From assembly GCA_900066355.1 (NCBI GenBank), contig FMEL01000004.1, forward strand, positions 231,339-295,338: 64,000 nt of DNA, given 5' to 3'. Origin of the DNA: an uncultured Ruminococcus sp. Its GTDB lineage: Bacteria; Bacillota; Clostridia; Lachnospirales; Lachnospiraceae. Made by a program: the position numbers and the translations under genes. The notes under the pieces were generated by a model. The model was not told the DNA's origin. It was given only the letters and a program-made list of their open reading frames with translations, and did not search any database. Within the stretch, counting starts at the first letter, position 1; each line of letters opens with the position of its first letter. Shown in pieces: positions 49,653 to 57,981 of the stretch.

Positions 49653-49892
49653 ATGAAAAATAGAAATGTGCAGATACCATATGAGTTATTCTTTCAACTG
49701 TTGCAATATTTCCTGATGGAGAATTATGAGGGCGAAGAAATCATAAGGAAAGGGTTAGAAAAGAAATTGAATGCAATGGTAGATCGGGAGTTATACAGTA
49801 AGTACAAAACAGCCCCAACAGAGGAAGAGAGAGAAAAGTCCAGGCAGGAATACCTGGAAAGGAAGGGAATACCGGAAAACTTTCGTTGGTAG
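49653..49892 (+). CDS. E1 small conserved protein
   Basis: A 79-residue helical protein (QIPYELFFQLLQYFLMEN, EKKLNAMVDRELYSKYKTA) ending PENFRW. A close homologue with the same ending is in E2 at 62199-62441. The first part looks like a short DNA- or protein-binding helical hairpin, similar to RHH accessory proteins. GAAAGGAG precedes the ATG. Function unknown; conserved position after RepA. Confidence 0.75.
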   Translation: MKNRNVQIPYELFFQLLQYFLMENYEGEEIIRKGLEKKLNAMVDRELYSKYKTAPTEEEREKSRQEYLERKGIPENFRW

Positions 49893-50082
49893 AGATTCTT
49901 GCTGATCACTTTATAACAGGAGCGTGTCACGCACCTGTAAATATCAGACAAGGCGAAAGCATGTAAGGTGTAGCCGGGAGGTTATAGATTACCCGATTAT
50001 TTATAGGCGAATTACAAGTTGCGAAAGGGAGCCCTGAATCAGGGCCTCCTTACAGCAGGATAATAGAAAGGAGCATACAGCA
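49893..50082 (+). other. structured intergenic region conserved between E1 and E2
   Basis: No gene is present. A 23-base imperfect palindrome ACAGGAGCGTG-T-CACGCACCTGT is at 49916-49938, and a hairpin GGAGCCCTGA/TCAGGGCCTCC at 50037-50060. Both recur in E2 (62465-62487, 62560-62583) although the sequence between them differs. It could be a structured RNA, a leader of the DUF5348 gene or a replication site. Confidence 0.55.
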
Positions 50083-50307
50083 ATGAGAGAAGGAAGATTA
50101 GGTTATAACAGCAGTAACAATAGATATGGTTTGTTGTCATCAGATTTATGGATTGATACAGGATTTCATTGTGGGGAATGCCTGGAAGTACTGATTGATG
50201 ATCAGTGGGTGCAGACCAGAATGGAGATGAATCCGGCAAGGGAATGGTATCTGGTAGGAACACCGTACTGCGGAGATCTGGAATATATACGGGCGAGAAT
50301 ACAGTAA
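50083..50307 (+). CDS. E1 DUF5348-like small protein
   Basis: A 74-residue beta-rich protein (REGRLGYNSSNNRYGLL, LIDDQWVQTRMEMN, EWYLVGTPYCGDL), the DUF5348 layout, with a Cys pair region (FHCGECLEV). E2 has a near-identical copy at 62617-62844. The family has no known function but is frequent next to relaxase genes in Firmicute mobilizable elements. AAGGAG precedes the ATG. Confidence 0.85.
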   Translation: MREGRLGYNSSNNRYGLLSSDLWIDTGFHCGECLEVLIDDQWVQTRMEMNPAREWYLVGTPYCGDLEYIRARIQ

Positions 50308-50391
50308 TAGATTAGTTAAGTGAGTAACGCAGAAGCAATCCGACCAACGGAAGGAATAATGGTCTCCGCTCCGCTTCAGTCGGTGCAGAAC

Positions 50392-50566
50392 AGACGTCCT
50401 CCGGACGTCTTGCCCCCGGCAGGGCGCAAGGGTACTTTTGATAGGCGGTACGGCTGTCGAAAGTGCTTTTGCGTTACTTTTGACAAAAGTAACAAAACCG
50501 CCGTATCCGGCGAAGATTTCTTATAATCGCCATAGTTGGCGGAAATACAAATTATGTGCCATATCT
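50392..50566. other. candidate oriT region of E1 (hairpin array before the relaxase gene)
   Basis: The gap before the relaxase gene is GC-rich compared with its surroundings and full of hairpins: AGACGTCC/GGACGTCT (50392-50410), TTACTTTT/AAAAGTAA (50474-50492), CGCC/GGCG (about 50527-50540) and GTGCCA/TGGCAC followed by GCTTTTT (50551-50566). MobV-type relaxases nick at inverted repeats just upstream of their own gene. Confidence 0.45.
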
Positions 50567-50603
50567 GGCACGCTTTTTAGAAGGAGAGGTGAGGAGCATA
50601 ATG

Positions 50604-51998
50604 ATGAGAAGAACGATCAGCGGCATGATTGGAGCTGGATCGCTGGCTCATAACAGACGGGATTTTGTAGCTGAAAATGTAGACCCAGACAGAGTACACC
50701 TGAATATCTGTTACCAGAATGAAAATCTGAAAGAAGTATATAAAGAGTTGTTTGATGATTCTGTGGAACGGTACAATGTGGGAAAAAGAAAGGACCGGCA
50801 GATTACAAATTACTATGAAAAAATTCGTCAGGGAAAGCAGGAAAAGCTGTTCCATGAAGTGATTTTCCAGATTGGAAATCGAGAAGATATGGCTGTGGGA
50901 ACGACAGAAGGAGACCTGGCGGTAAAAGTACTGGATGAGTATGTAAAGAATTTTCAGCAACGAAATCCAACACTTCATGTATTTAGCTGTTATCTGCACC
51001 AGGATGAAGCTACACCGCATCTGCATATTGATTTTGTTCCTTATGTAACTGGCTGGAAAGGGAAAGGAATGGATACCAGGGTTTCACTGAAGCAGGCATT
51101 AAAAAGCCTGGGATTTCAAGGCGGGAACAAACACGATACAGAGTTGAATCAGTGGATCAATCATGAAAAAGAATTGCTTGCAGAGATTGCCCGGCAATAT
51201 GGAATTGAATGGGAGCAGAAAGGGACACATGAGGAACATCTGGATGTTTATAATTTTAAGAAGAAAGAGCGTAAAAAGGAAGTACAGGCACTGGAACGGG
51301 AGAAAGAATATCTCACTGCTGAGAATGAAGGACTGACTGCACAGATTGCGGAAGCAAGAGCTGATATCCAGCTTTTAAAAGATGATAAGGAGCAGGCAGT
51401 TAAAGATAAAGAGGAAGCTGAGAAGCGTGCGGAAAAAGCTGAGAAAGATCTGTGCAGCTTGGAAGAACGCAGAGAACGGTTACAGCCTGTTATGGATAAT
51501 GTCAGTAAGGAAATAAAGGAATATGGGACAGTAAAGACTTTACTTCCGGAAGCTGGTGCATTAGAACGTGCAGCAACTTACCGGGATAAAAAAATAAAAC
51601 CACTGTTTACCCAGATGAAAAATAAAATTGCTGCAATGGCTGTCCAGGTCAAAGAACTTACTAAAGAAGTAGAAAAATGGAAACATAAATATCAGGAAAC
51701 AAAGCAGGTATATAACCGAGTTCAGAGAGAGTTAGATACAGTGCGTCAAGAAAAACAGCAATTGCAGGATGTTTCCGACAGATATGACCGGGTAGTGCGT
51801 GTCCTTGGGGAAAATGTTGTAGAGGATGCGGTACAGCAAGATATACAAGAGCAGAAAGCATTAGAAGAAAAACGGCAAATGGAGCAAATGCCCAAAGGAA
51901 GTATTCACGAAAGACTGGCTTGGGGTGCCCGTAAAAGTGAAATGGAGAATCAACAGCGTAAGAAAAATAAAACAAAAAATAGAGGAATGGAGAGATAA
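50604..51998 (+). CDS. E1 MobV (Mob/Pre family) relaxase
   Basis: A 464-residue plasmid-recombination/mobilization enzyme that nicks oriT. The N-terminal catalytic domain (about 1-200) contains the HxDExxPHxHxDFVP signature (LHQDEATPHLHIDFVP, near 130-145). Residues about 220-440 form a long coiled coil, usual for the family. The ATG at 50604 is 7 bases after GAGGAG; ATG 50601 is also possible. It is unlike the relaxase of E2, although all other genes of the two elements match. Confidence 0.9.
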   Translation: MRRTISGMIGAGSLAHNRRDFVAENVDPDRVHLNICYQNENLKEVYKELFDDSVERYNVGKRKDRQITNYYEKIRQGKQEKLFHEVIFQIGNREDMAVGTTEGDLAVKVLDEYVKNFQQRNPTLHVFSCYLHQDEATPHLHIDFVPYVTGWKGKGMDTRVSLKQALKSLGFQGGNKHDTELNQWINHEKELLAEIARQYGIEWEQKGTHEEHLDVYNFKKKERKKEVQALEREKEYLTAENEGLTAQIAEARADIQLLKDDKEQAVKDKEEAEKRAEKAEKDLCSLEERRERLQPVMDNVSKEIKEYGTVKTLLPEAGALERAATYRDKKIKPLFTQMKNKIAAMAVQVKELTKEVEKWKHKYQETKQVYNRVQRELDTVRQEKQQLQDVSDRYDRVVRVLGENVVEDAVQQDIQEQKALEEKRQMEQMPKGSIHERLAWGARKSEMENQQRKKNKTKNRGMER

Positions 51999-52002
51999 GA
52001 CG

Positions 52003-52377
52003 ATGAAAAAGCACATTTATGATGAAAGTAATGGATTGAGCTACACATTGCATGGAGATTATTACCTGCCGGATCTGGCAGTGAATGAGGAAGAACTGAC
52101 ATATGGTAAATACGGAATGTTGCGAAAACAGTTTCTGAAAGTGCATAGACCGGCACGATATCAGTATTTATTGATGACGGGGGAACTAACAGCACATCTG
52201 AACCGAGTCGATCAGGAGACCAGAGAGCAGGTGGAAACCTTGGTAAAACAGATGGTGGGAAAACAGGGTGTGACGGAACAACTGAAAATGCAGGATCTGA
52301 TGAAATGGGTTGGATTGATGAATAATATAAAGGCATGTGCGGAAGAAATTGTGCTGAAAGAGAGTATATATATGTGA
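52003..52377 (+). CDS. tnpV: TnpV-family protein
   Basis: A 124-residue helical protein with the TnpV signature (LSYTLHGDYYLPDL, then YGKYGMLRKQFLKVHRPARYQYLLMTGEL). TnpV is carried by Tn4451-type and related mobilizable elements; its function is not established. It lies 4 bases after the relaxase gene. A hairpin at 52382-52407 follows. It is the last gene recognised in E1. Confidence 0.85.
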   Translation: MKKHIYDESNGLSYTLHGDYYLPDLAVNEEELTYGKYGMLRKQFLKVHRPARYQYLLMTGELTAHLNRVDQETREQVETLVKQMVGKQGVTEQLKMQDLMKWVGLMNNIKACAEEIVLKESIYM

Positions 52378-52381
52378 GTAA

Positions 52382-52407
52382 AAAGGGCAGTCGAAAGGCT
52401 GCTCTTT
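52382..52407 (+). terminator. terminator-like hairpin after tnpV
   Basis: AAAGGGCAG pairs with CTGCTCTTT (one G-T pair) around 8 bases; the T-run is short. The rest of the gap to 52588 has no gene and must contain the right end of E1 and one end of the IS110 element. Confidence 0.5.
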
Positions 52408-52588
52408 GGCAATCTAAGAATAGAGTTTTGGGATAGAATATGATAGAATGTAAGAGACTAATCTTGCTAATGTTTGTCAAGTAGATTTTTGAAGATTTCG
52501 AGAACCTTGAGAACAAAAAAGAGAGTAACCTTAATAAGACCTGCTGTTGCAGGCCGGCAGTTAACAGCTATAATGAAAGCGGACAGAT

Positions 52589-53782
52589 TTACTTGTACAA
52601 CTCCATTGCACGAGCGTAGTAGATCCGCAGAAACTTATTGACGGCAGCCATTTTGGCTACGTTGTATGGTTTCCCTTCCTGTTCCTTTTTGAGCAGAAAA
52701 AGGTAAACAGGATCGTCCTGAGGTTTTGTCAGTTTGAGAGCCTGCATTACCTCAAAACAAGCTTTTCTGAGAGCCGGGTTGCCACGTTTGGAGATGTGAC
52801 GATTCCGGCTCTCGAATTGTCCGGACTGATATGGCGGAGCATCATTGCCGGCATAAGCATTGAGTGCTTTGCCACTGTGAAAACGGCGAATGTCACCGAT
52901 TTCTCCAAGAATGATCGGTCCCAGTCGGTCCCCCACGCCGGCCATAGAACGAAGCACTTTGTACTCCGGCATGGTCTCTGCTATGATCCGCATTTGAAGA
53001 TTGATCTCATCGGCAGCTTTCTGAGATGTGGATACGAGATCAACACATTGATCCTGAGTCATTGCGGATAAGGGATTTTCTCCACGGGTGGTAACACTGT
53101 TAAGGACCAGCTCATAGATAGCCAGTCCCTTAGAACCGGCAAAACGATCCTTGGTCTTTTTGACTAGGACTTGATAGCTGTCCAGGAAACGTGTCTTGCC
53201 CATCTTACGGATTACATCGAAAGACTTGAAACGCTTAATGAAACGCAGAAGCACACAGTTGTCGGGATCTCTGCTTTTAAGAGGAAGAATGGTCGTAATG
53301 CCGGGCATTGTTTCATCCAGAAGGCTGAGCAGCTGAACTTTGGCAACAGTTAGGGTTGATATCCTCTGACTGTATTGCCTGGACAGAAAACGGAGATCTT
53401 CATACTTCTGGTCCTGAGGAGTGTAAGGAATCAGTGAATAGGACTTCTCAAGGGCATACTGAGCGATTCGCAGAGAATCACGTTTGTCCGTTTTCGCCTT
53501 TCTGAGTTCGGTATCGCCATACTTCTTCATCTGGTATGGATTGATCAGACAGACTGGGAGTTCCGCCTCCGTGAAGGCTTTCAGGAGTGGATAGTGGTAG
53601 TGGCTGGTGGGCTCCATAAGGATGGTTGGAGGCTCTGAAGTCCTCTTGATGTAATCTACCAATGCCTGCAGCTCATCAGCGACATGGTGGACATCAAAAG
53701 GTTTGGCACGGATGCTGCCATCTCCATTGAGAATGGCAACGGTGCTCTTGGATTTTGAAACATCGATACCAACAGCAATCAT
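52589..53782 (-). CDS. IS110-family DEDD transposase
   Basis: A 397-residue recombinase. The RuvC-like DEDD domain (about 1-160) starts with AVGIDVSKSKSTVA (first Asp near 7) and includes EPTSHYHYP and KTDKRDSLRIAQ (Asp near 97-101). The C-terminal Tnp domain (about 270-370) has the conserved GVGDRLGPIILGEIGDIRRF and YAGNDAPPYQSG with the active-site Ser. Length and motifs are complete, so it is probably active. IS110 enzymes are guided by a bridge RNA encoded in the IS end. Confidence 0.95.
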   Translation of the reverse strand: MIAVGIDVSKSKSTVAILNGDGSIRAKPFDVHHVADELQALVDYIKRTSEPPTILMEPTSHYHYPLLKAFTEAELPVCLINPYQMKKYGDTELRKAKTDKRDSLRIAQYALEKSYSLIPYTPQDQKYEDLRFLSRQYSQRISTLTVAKVQLLSLLDETMPGITTILPLKSRDPDNCVLLRFIKRFKSFDVIRKMGKTRFLDSYQVLVKKTKDRFAGSKGLAIYELVLNSVTTRGENPLSAMTQDQCVDLVSTSQKAADEINLQMRIIAETMPEYKVLRSMAGVGDRLGPIILGEIGDIRRFHSGKALNAYAGNDAPPYQSGQFESRNRHISKRGNPALRKACFEVMQALKLTKPQDDPVYLFLLKKEQEGKPYNVAKMAAVNKFLRIYYARAMELYK

Positions 53783-53789
53783 AAGAAAG

Positions 53790-54020
53790 ACGCTCCTTTC
53801 GTAAGTGATTTATGATTGGATCCAGCTCTTCAAGGTTCACTCATATTCTTTCGTTAAACGGGAGAAGCAATCTTTCCCAACTTGCTGAATCGAATGTAGA
53901 ACAATGAAGGCGGGCTGACACATTTAACTTCGGGCGTGGTGTCCCAATCGGAAATTACGTCAGACCAATCACCTTCATCATAAAGAAAGAGCAGAGACTG
54001 TAAAAGCCTCTACTCATATA
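53790..54020 (-). ncRNA. probable bridge RNA region of the IS110 element
   Basis: The non-coding end upstream of the transposase gene (about 230 bases) is where IS110-group elements encode the bridge RNA that pairs with target and donor DNA. The minus strand shows a hairpin AGTAGAGGCTTTT...AGTCTCTGCTC near 53985-54015. The loops were not matched to target sequences. Confidence 0.45.
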
Positions 54021-54184
54021 TTAAGAATCGGAATTTGTCGTTTTATTAATTTACATATATGCCTTTTACATTAAAAAGTGTTATTTTAGTTCCGCAACCG
54101 TTCGCAACCAAAGAAATATCGTGATAGTTGGTGGTAGCAACCATGAAATTTCGCTATCATGAAGTCACGAAAGGAGGTAATTAA
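54021..54184. other. gap before the XRE-TM gene
   Basis: No gene is seen. TGATAG and CTATCA form an inverted repeat around 54121-54158, possibly an operator of the next gene, whose GGAGGTAATTAA ribosome site ends the gap. Confidence 0.35.
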
Positions 54185-54544
54185 GTGAAATATGATTTTT
54201 TAGGAGTTATTGTTTTTGGTATTGTACTGCTAATCGGGGTGGCGGTGATAGCGGCATTTATCACTGTGGGAATTTTCCTCATAAGAGCATTGAGTAGATA
54301 TGTTAAATCAGGCAATGTCAGAAAAGAAAAGTCCAGCATCAAGAAATCTCTCGGTGAGGTTTTGAAGCAGCATCGTGAAGAGTGTAAGATGACGCAGGAG
54401 TTTGTTGCAGAATCTATCGGCGTAAGCAGGCAGGCTGTCTCTAAATGGGAGACCGGAGCATCTGACCCAAGCACTTCCAATCTGCTTACACTTGCAAAAT
54501 TGTTCAACACTACGGCAGAAGAACTATTACGTGAAGTACAATAA
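54185..54544 (+). CDS. membrane-anchored XRE-family protein
   Basis: A 119-residue protein with one N-terminal membrane helix (about 6-36, LGVIVFGIVLLIGVAVIAAFI) and a C-terminal Cro/C1 helix-turn-helix (about 55-115: LGEVLKQHREECKMTQEFVA, VSRQAVSKWETGASDPSTSN). The start is a GTG after GGAGGT. A DNA-binding domain tethered to the membrane suggests sensing of a membrane signal. It precedes the erythromycin-esterase-like gene and may regulate it. Confidence 0.8.
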   Translation: MKYDFLGVIVFGIVLLIGVAVIAAFITVGIFLIRALSRYVKSGNVRKEKSSIKKSLGEVLKQHREECKMTQEFVAESIGVSRQAVSKWETGASDPSTSNLLTLAKLFNTTAEELLREVQ

Positions 54545-54600
54545 GCGTGTAAAACGGATGTAAGACAACTGATTCGCTATAAAGGAAAGGTCTATCAGAT

Positions 54601-55854
54601 ATGAAGAATAAAAAGACAAGAAGATTTAAGATAAGATATATCGTTTTTGGATTATTAGGTGTTATGGCTTTAGCGGCACTTGTATTTATGCGTTTTGGAG
54701 GTTTTGGCACAGGAGAAAATGTGAATCCAGAAGAGTTTTTAGCTTATGCTGAACCCGTTGAAAATATAACTGTGCCTGAAAGTGCAAAAATAATTGCATT
54801 GGGAGAAGCTACTCACGGAAATGCAGAATTTCAGCAGTTGAAGCTGGAAGTGTTCAAGCTGATGGTAAAAAATAATGGTGTTAGGGCGTTTGCCCTTGAA
54901 GGTGACTACGGCGGTTGCGAGCAGGTAAACCGATATATACACGGCGGTGAGGGGACAGCACAGGAAGCAGCCGCAGCGATTGGATTTTCCATTTATAGAA
55001 CGGAAGAGATGGCAGAACTTATCTCCTATATGCGCCAGTACAATGAAAGTGCATTGGAAGGCGAAGACCTTCGCTTTTACGGTTTTGATATGCAGAGGCT
55101 TTCTTACAGCATGAGGTTTTTGAAAGAATCCTGCAAAGAACTGGAAGTGGACACAACAAACTTGCAGAAACTTGTGGAAGGTGAAAACTGGAGCAGTGAA
55201 TGCGATTTATCTACTCGAACTGAAACCCTTACACAAGTGAAGAAAGAATTGGAAAGCAAGAACGGTTCGGAAAATGCAATTCACTTTGTAGATATTTTAA
55301 TGCAGCATTCCGAGCTTCAAACTCTGACAAATGATGATGGTGCTACATTAAGAGATCAATTTATGGCAGAAAATGTACAGTGGATTTTACAGCAGGAGCA
55401 GCGAAATGGGCATGAAAAAATCTTTGTGACAGGTCACAACAGCCATGTCGCAAAATGGGGCAGTTTTGACTCGATGGGTAAACTTCTTTCCAAGGACGCA
55501 GCAAACGGTTACTATGTCATTGGTACCGATTTTTATAAAACCCATTGCAATATGCCGACCCGTTCGCCTGAAAAGCGTACAATTCAGGTGTTTTATTCCC
55601 ATGACCCTTTAGCAAAGGCGGCAAAACTGGCGGGATTTGATATTTGTTGGTTGGATTTTACTAAAGTCCCGGAAAATTCTGAACTGGGTAGGCAGGCTTC
55701 TGAATACACCTATATGGGAACACTTGGAGAAAGCTACTCAATCATTATGCGACTTCTTCCTCCAAGTTATCGAATGTTTCAACCTCCTGCGGAGCTTTAT
55801 GATAGTATGATATTTGTAACGGATGCGAACCCTACAAAAATATTAGAAGAATAA
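54601..55854 (+). CDS. erythromycin-esterase-family protein, membrane-anchored
   Basis: A 417-residue protein with an N-terminal membrane helix (about 12-31) and a domain of the EreA/Ere-like hydrolase family. Conserved motifs are IIALGEATHGNAEF (about 65-78), FALEGDYGG (about 100) and VTGHNSHVAKWG (about 278). Classical Ere enzymes open macrolide lactones in the cytosol; a membrane-tethered, probably exported form may have another substrate. It lies between IS110 and E2 with other possible resistance genes. Confidence 0.82.
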   Translation: MKNKKTRRFKIRYIVFGLLGVMALAALVFMRFGGFGTGENVNPEEFLAYAEPVENITVPESAKIIALGEATHGNAEFQQLKLEVFKLMVKNNGVRAFALEGDYGGCEQVNRYIHGGEGTAQEAAAAIGFSIYRTEEMAELISYMRQYNESALEGEDLRFYGFDMQRLSYSMRFLKESCKELEVDTTNLQKLVEGENWSSECDLSTRTETLTQVKKELESKNGSENAIHFVDILMQHSELQTLTNDDGATLRDQFMAENVQWILQQEQRNGHEKIFVTGHNSHVAKWGSFDSMGKLLSKDAANGYYVIGTDFYKTHCNMPTRSPEKRTIQVFYSHDPLAKAAKLAGFDICWLDFTKVPENSELGRQASEYTYMGTLGESYSIIMRLLPPSYRMFQPPAELYDSMIFVTDANPTKILEE

Positions 55855-55912
55855 CGTATGCAAAACTTCCTGTTTTTGAAACTGGAAAATCGGAAGCTGA
55901 GGAGATAGACTA

Positions 55913-56431
55913 TTGAGAACATATGAGAATAAAGACGAACTTAAAAACGAGATAAATAAAAGCTTTGCAAAATATATTTCAGAATTTAATGATATTCCGG
56001 AGCATTTAAAAGATAAGAGAATTGATGAGATTGATCGAACTCCGGCAGAAAATCTTGCTTATCAGGTTGGCTGGACAACTCTTGTTATTAAATGGGAATC
56101 AGACGAAAGAAAGGGTATTCCTGTCAAAACTCCTTCGGATAATTTTAAGTGGAATCAGCTTGGCGAATTATATCAATGGTTCACAGATACATATGCTCAG
56201 CTGTCACTGCAAGAATTGAAAGACAGATTGAATGAGAATATCAACTCTATTTATGCAATGATTGATTCTCTGAGTGATGAAGAATTATTTAAACCACATA
56301 TGAGAAAATGGGCTGACGAAGCAACTAAAACAGCTGTCTGGGAAGTATACAAATTCATACATGTTAATACAGTTGCTCCGTTCGGAACCTTTAGAACCAA
56401 GATTAGAAAATGGAAAAAGATTGCACTATAA
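55913..56431 (+). CDS. ClbS/DfsB-family four-helix protein
   Basis: A 172-residue protein of the ClbS/DfsB (formerly DUF1706) family: the RTPAENLAYQVGWTTLVIKWE stretch in helix 2 (split here as RTPAENLAYQVGW and TTLVIKWE), then LYQWFTDTY and AVWEVYKFIHVNTVAPF. ClbS hydrolyses colibactin in E. coli; most relatives are untested. The start is a TTG at 55913 with GAGGAG 8 bases upstream. It follows the Ere-like gene by 58 bases. Confidence 0.82.
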   Translation: MRTYENKDELKNEINKSFAKYISEFNDIPEHLKDKRIDEIDRTPAENLAYQVGWTTLVIKWESDERKGIPVKTPSDNFKWNQLGELYQWFTDTYAQLSLQELKDRLNENINSIYAMIDSLSDEELFKPHMRKWADEATKTAVWEVYKFIHVNTVAPFGTFRTKIRKWKKIAL

Positions 56432-56503
56432 CTTCAAGTTTGGAGAATTAAGAAAATCGGGATTTATCAAGCTGTTAATTTTGAAAATTTCTTTGAAAAA
56501 CTA

Positions 56504-56534
56504 TTGACTCCTACGCAACGTAATAGTTTACGAT
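56504..56534 (+). promoter_or_regulatory. MerR-type promoter with 19-base spacer
   Basis: TTGACT (56504-56509), a 19-base spacer containing the dyad CTACGCAACGTAATAG, and TACGAT (56529-56534). It precedes the MerR gene, which should autoregulate here. Confidence 0.7.
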
Positions 56535-56560
56535 ATGTTTATCGAGAGGAGGAAATGACA

Positions 56561-57295
56561 ATGATGACAGTGAATGAGGTAAGTAAATTAACAGGAGTGA
56601 GTATACGCACTCTGCAGTATTATGATACCATTGGTCTCTTAAAACCTATTGAATATACAGAGTCAGGTTATAGGTTGTATGACGATACATCCTTGGAAAG
56701 GCTGCAACAAATTTTACTGTTTAAAGAATTGGAATTTCCGCTTAAGGAGATTAAAAAGATAATTGATGCCCCTAACTTTGACAGGAACAAAGCATTAGAG
56801 CAGCAGATTGAATTGCTAACTATGAAAAAAGAGCATCTTGAAAATCTTATTAGTTTCGCTCGAGGAATAAAAGGAATAGGAGTGAAATATATGGATTTTA
56901 AAGTATTTGATACAACAAAGATTGATGAGTATTCTAAACGAGCAAAAGAACAATGGGGACAAACCTCTGAGTATAAGGAGTTTGAAGAGAAAACAAAGAA
57001 CTGGACGAAAGACGATGAAGCTACTGTTGCAAATGAGTTTATGCAATTATTTGTTGAATTCGGACAAATGAAAGAAATGGATCCAGAAGATGAACAGGTG
57101 CAGTTGCAGGTAAGGAAACTTCAGGATTACATTACAGATCATTTTTATACATGTTCTGATAAGATTTTATGCGGTCTTGGAAGAATGTATGCCGGTGGAG
57201 GAGAACTTACGGAAAATATTGATGATGTTGGAGAAGTTGGCACAGCAGAGTTTGCAAGTAAAGCTATTGATATATTTTATATGAGCAGAAGGTAA
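56561..57295 (+). CDS. MerR-family regulator with TipAS-like domain
   Basis: A 244-residue MerR protein: winged helix 1-70 (VNEVSKLTGVSIRTLQYYDT, then GYRLYDD), coiled coil 75-115 and a TipAS-like ligand domain (about 120-240: EFMQLFVEFGQMKEMDP). It is paralogous to the protein at 43006-43854. The ATG at 56561 is 8 bases after GAGGAGG. Upstream genes encode possible drug-modifying proteins, so it may sense the same drugs. A strong terminator follows. Confidence 0.87.
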   Translation: MMTVNEVSKLTGVSIRTLQYYDTIGLLKPIEYTESGYRLYDDTSLERLQQILLFKELEFPLKEIKKIIDAPNFDRNKALEQQIELLTMKKEHLENLISFARGIKGIGVKYMDFKVFDTTKIDEYSKRAKEQWGQTSEYKEFEEKTKNWTKDDEATVANEFMQLFVEFGQMKEMDPEDEQVQLQVRKLQDYITDHFYTCSDKILCGLGRMYAGGGELTENIDDVGEVGTAEFASKAIDIFYMSRR

Positions 57296-57338
57296 ATTCC
57301 AGTTTATAGAATAAAATTGAAGCTGGTTATAATAAAAG

Positions 57339-57375
57339 AAGCTGTAAAAATTCACGTTGAATTTTACAGCTTTTT
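57339..57375 (+). terminator. terminator after the MerR gene
   Basis: AAGCTGTAAAAATTCA pairs with TGAATTTTACAGCTT (one bulge) around three bases and is followed by TTTTT. Confidence 0.9.
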
Positions 57376-57431
57376 GTGTATAATAGAAGTAGAAGAAACA
57401 ATTTGAAATCAAAGGAAGGAGCTGAAAGAAT

Positions 57432-57680
57432 ATGGCAAATATTTTACCAGTATCTGATTTGAGAAATTATAACGAAGTCCTGAAGAACTGTCACAAAGGA
57501 GAACCAGTATATCTGACCAAGAATGGCAGAGGACGTTTCGTTGTCATGGATATTGAAGATTATGAGCGTGACCGGGCAGAGAAAAAGCTTCTGATGAAGC
57601 TGCAGGAAGCCGAAGAAGCAGTGAAAGACGGAGAAGGCTGGCTGGATTTGGATGAATTAAAAGCACTTGTGGGGGAATAA
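57432..57680 (+). CDS. Phd/YefM-family antitoxin
   Basis: An 82-residue antitoxin: the Phd/YefM fold begins NILPVSDLRNYNEVLKNCH and contains LTKNGRGRFVVMDIEDYER, and an acidic helical C-terminus (EEAVKDGEGWLDLDEL) would wrap the toxin. The gene precedes the ParE/RelE toxin by one base. It neutralises the toxin and represses the operon. GAAGGAGC precedes the ATG. Confidence 0.9.
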   Translation: MANILPVSDLRNYNEVLKNCHKGEPVYLTKNGRGRFVVMDIEDYERDRAEKKLLMKLQEAEEAVKDGEGWLDLDELKALVGE

Positions 57681-57681
57681 G

Positions 57682-57981
57682 ATGTTAAAATTGCGGATCA
57701 ATCCGATTGTTGCAAAGGATTTGAAAAATATCCGAGATTACATTGCTGAGGATAATGAAGAATATGCTGCAAAGACGATAAAAGAGATTTATGGTAAATT
57801 TGAAAATCTTCAGATGTTTCCGGGAATGGGGTCGGATTTATCCAAACGGGTCAGCTTTCGGACAGATTATAAATATGCGATATGGGAAGATTATGTAATT
57901 ATCTACAAGATTGGTAATGAATATGTAGAGATTTATCGTGTAGTTAACCGATATCAGGATATTACGAGAATCTTTGATTGA
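57682..57981 (+). CDS. ParE/RelE-family toxin
   Basis: A 99-residue toxin with the ParE/RelE layout (INPIVAKDLKNIRDYIAEDN, YKYAIWEDYVIIYKI, EIYRVVNRYQDITRIF). The conserved Arg and Tyr residues near the end fit an active toxin. The start at 57682 overlaps no other gene and is coupled to the antitoxin. Whether it targets gyrase or mRNA cannot be decided from sequence. The locus stabilises this accessory region. Confidence 0.88.
   Translation: MLKLRINPIVAKDLKNIRDYIAEDNEEYAAKTIKEIYGKFENLQMFPGMGSDLSKRVSFRTDYKYAIWEDYVIIYKIGNEYVEIYRVVNRYQDITRIFD

Larger units (their letters stand above)
52520..54020 (-). mobile_element. IS110-family insertion sequence (ends approximate)
   Basis: A single transposase gene (52589-53782) is flanked by non-coding ends, the longer one upstream of the gene. 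IS110 elements lack clear terminal inverted repeats, and I could not fix the exact ends from this copy. It separates E1 from the cargo at 54.2-57.3 kb. Confidence 0.6.

Noticed and set aside
45967..52510. 10-base inverted repeat TCAAGGTTCT / AGAACCTTGA flanking E1
   Set aside because: Tyrosine-integrase elements are bounded by direct, not inverted, repeats, and a 10-base match between two gaps of a few hundred bases can occur by chance.
45960..52590. Attempt to find direct-repeat att sites of E1
   Set aside because: The best shared direct word was about 7 bases (GAGAACC), too short to support an att call.
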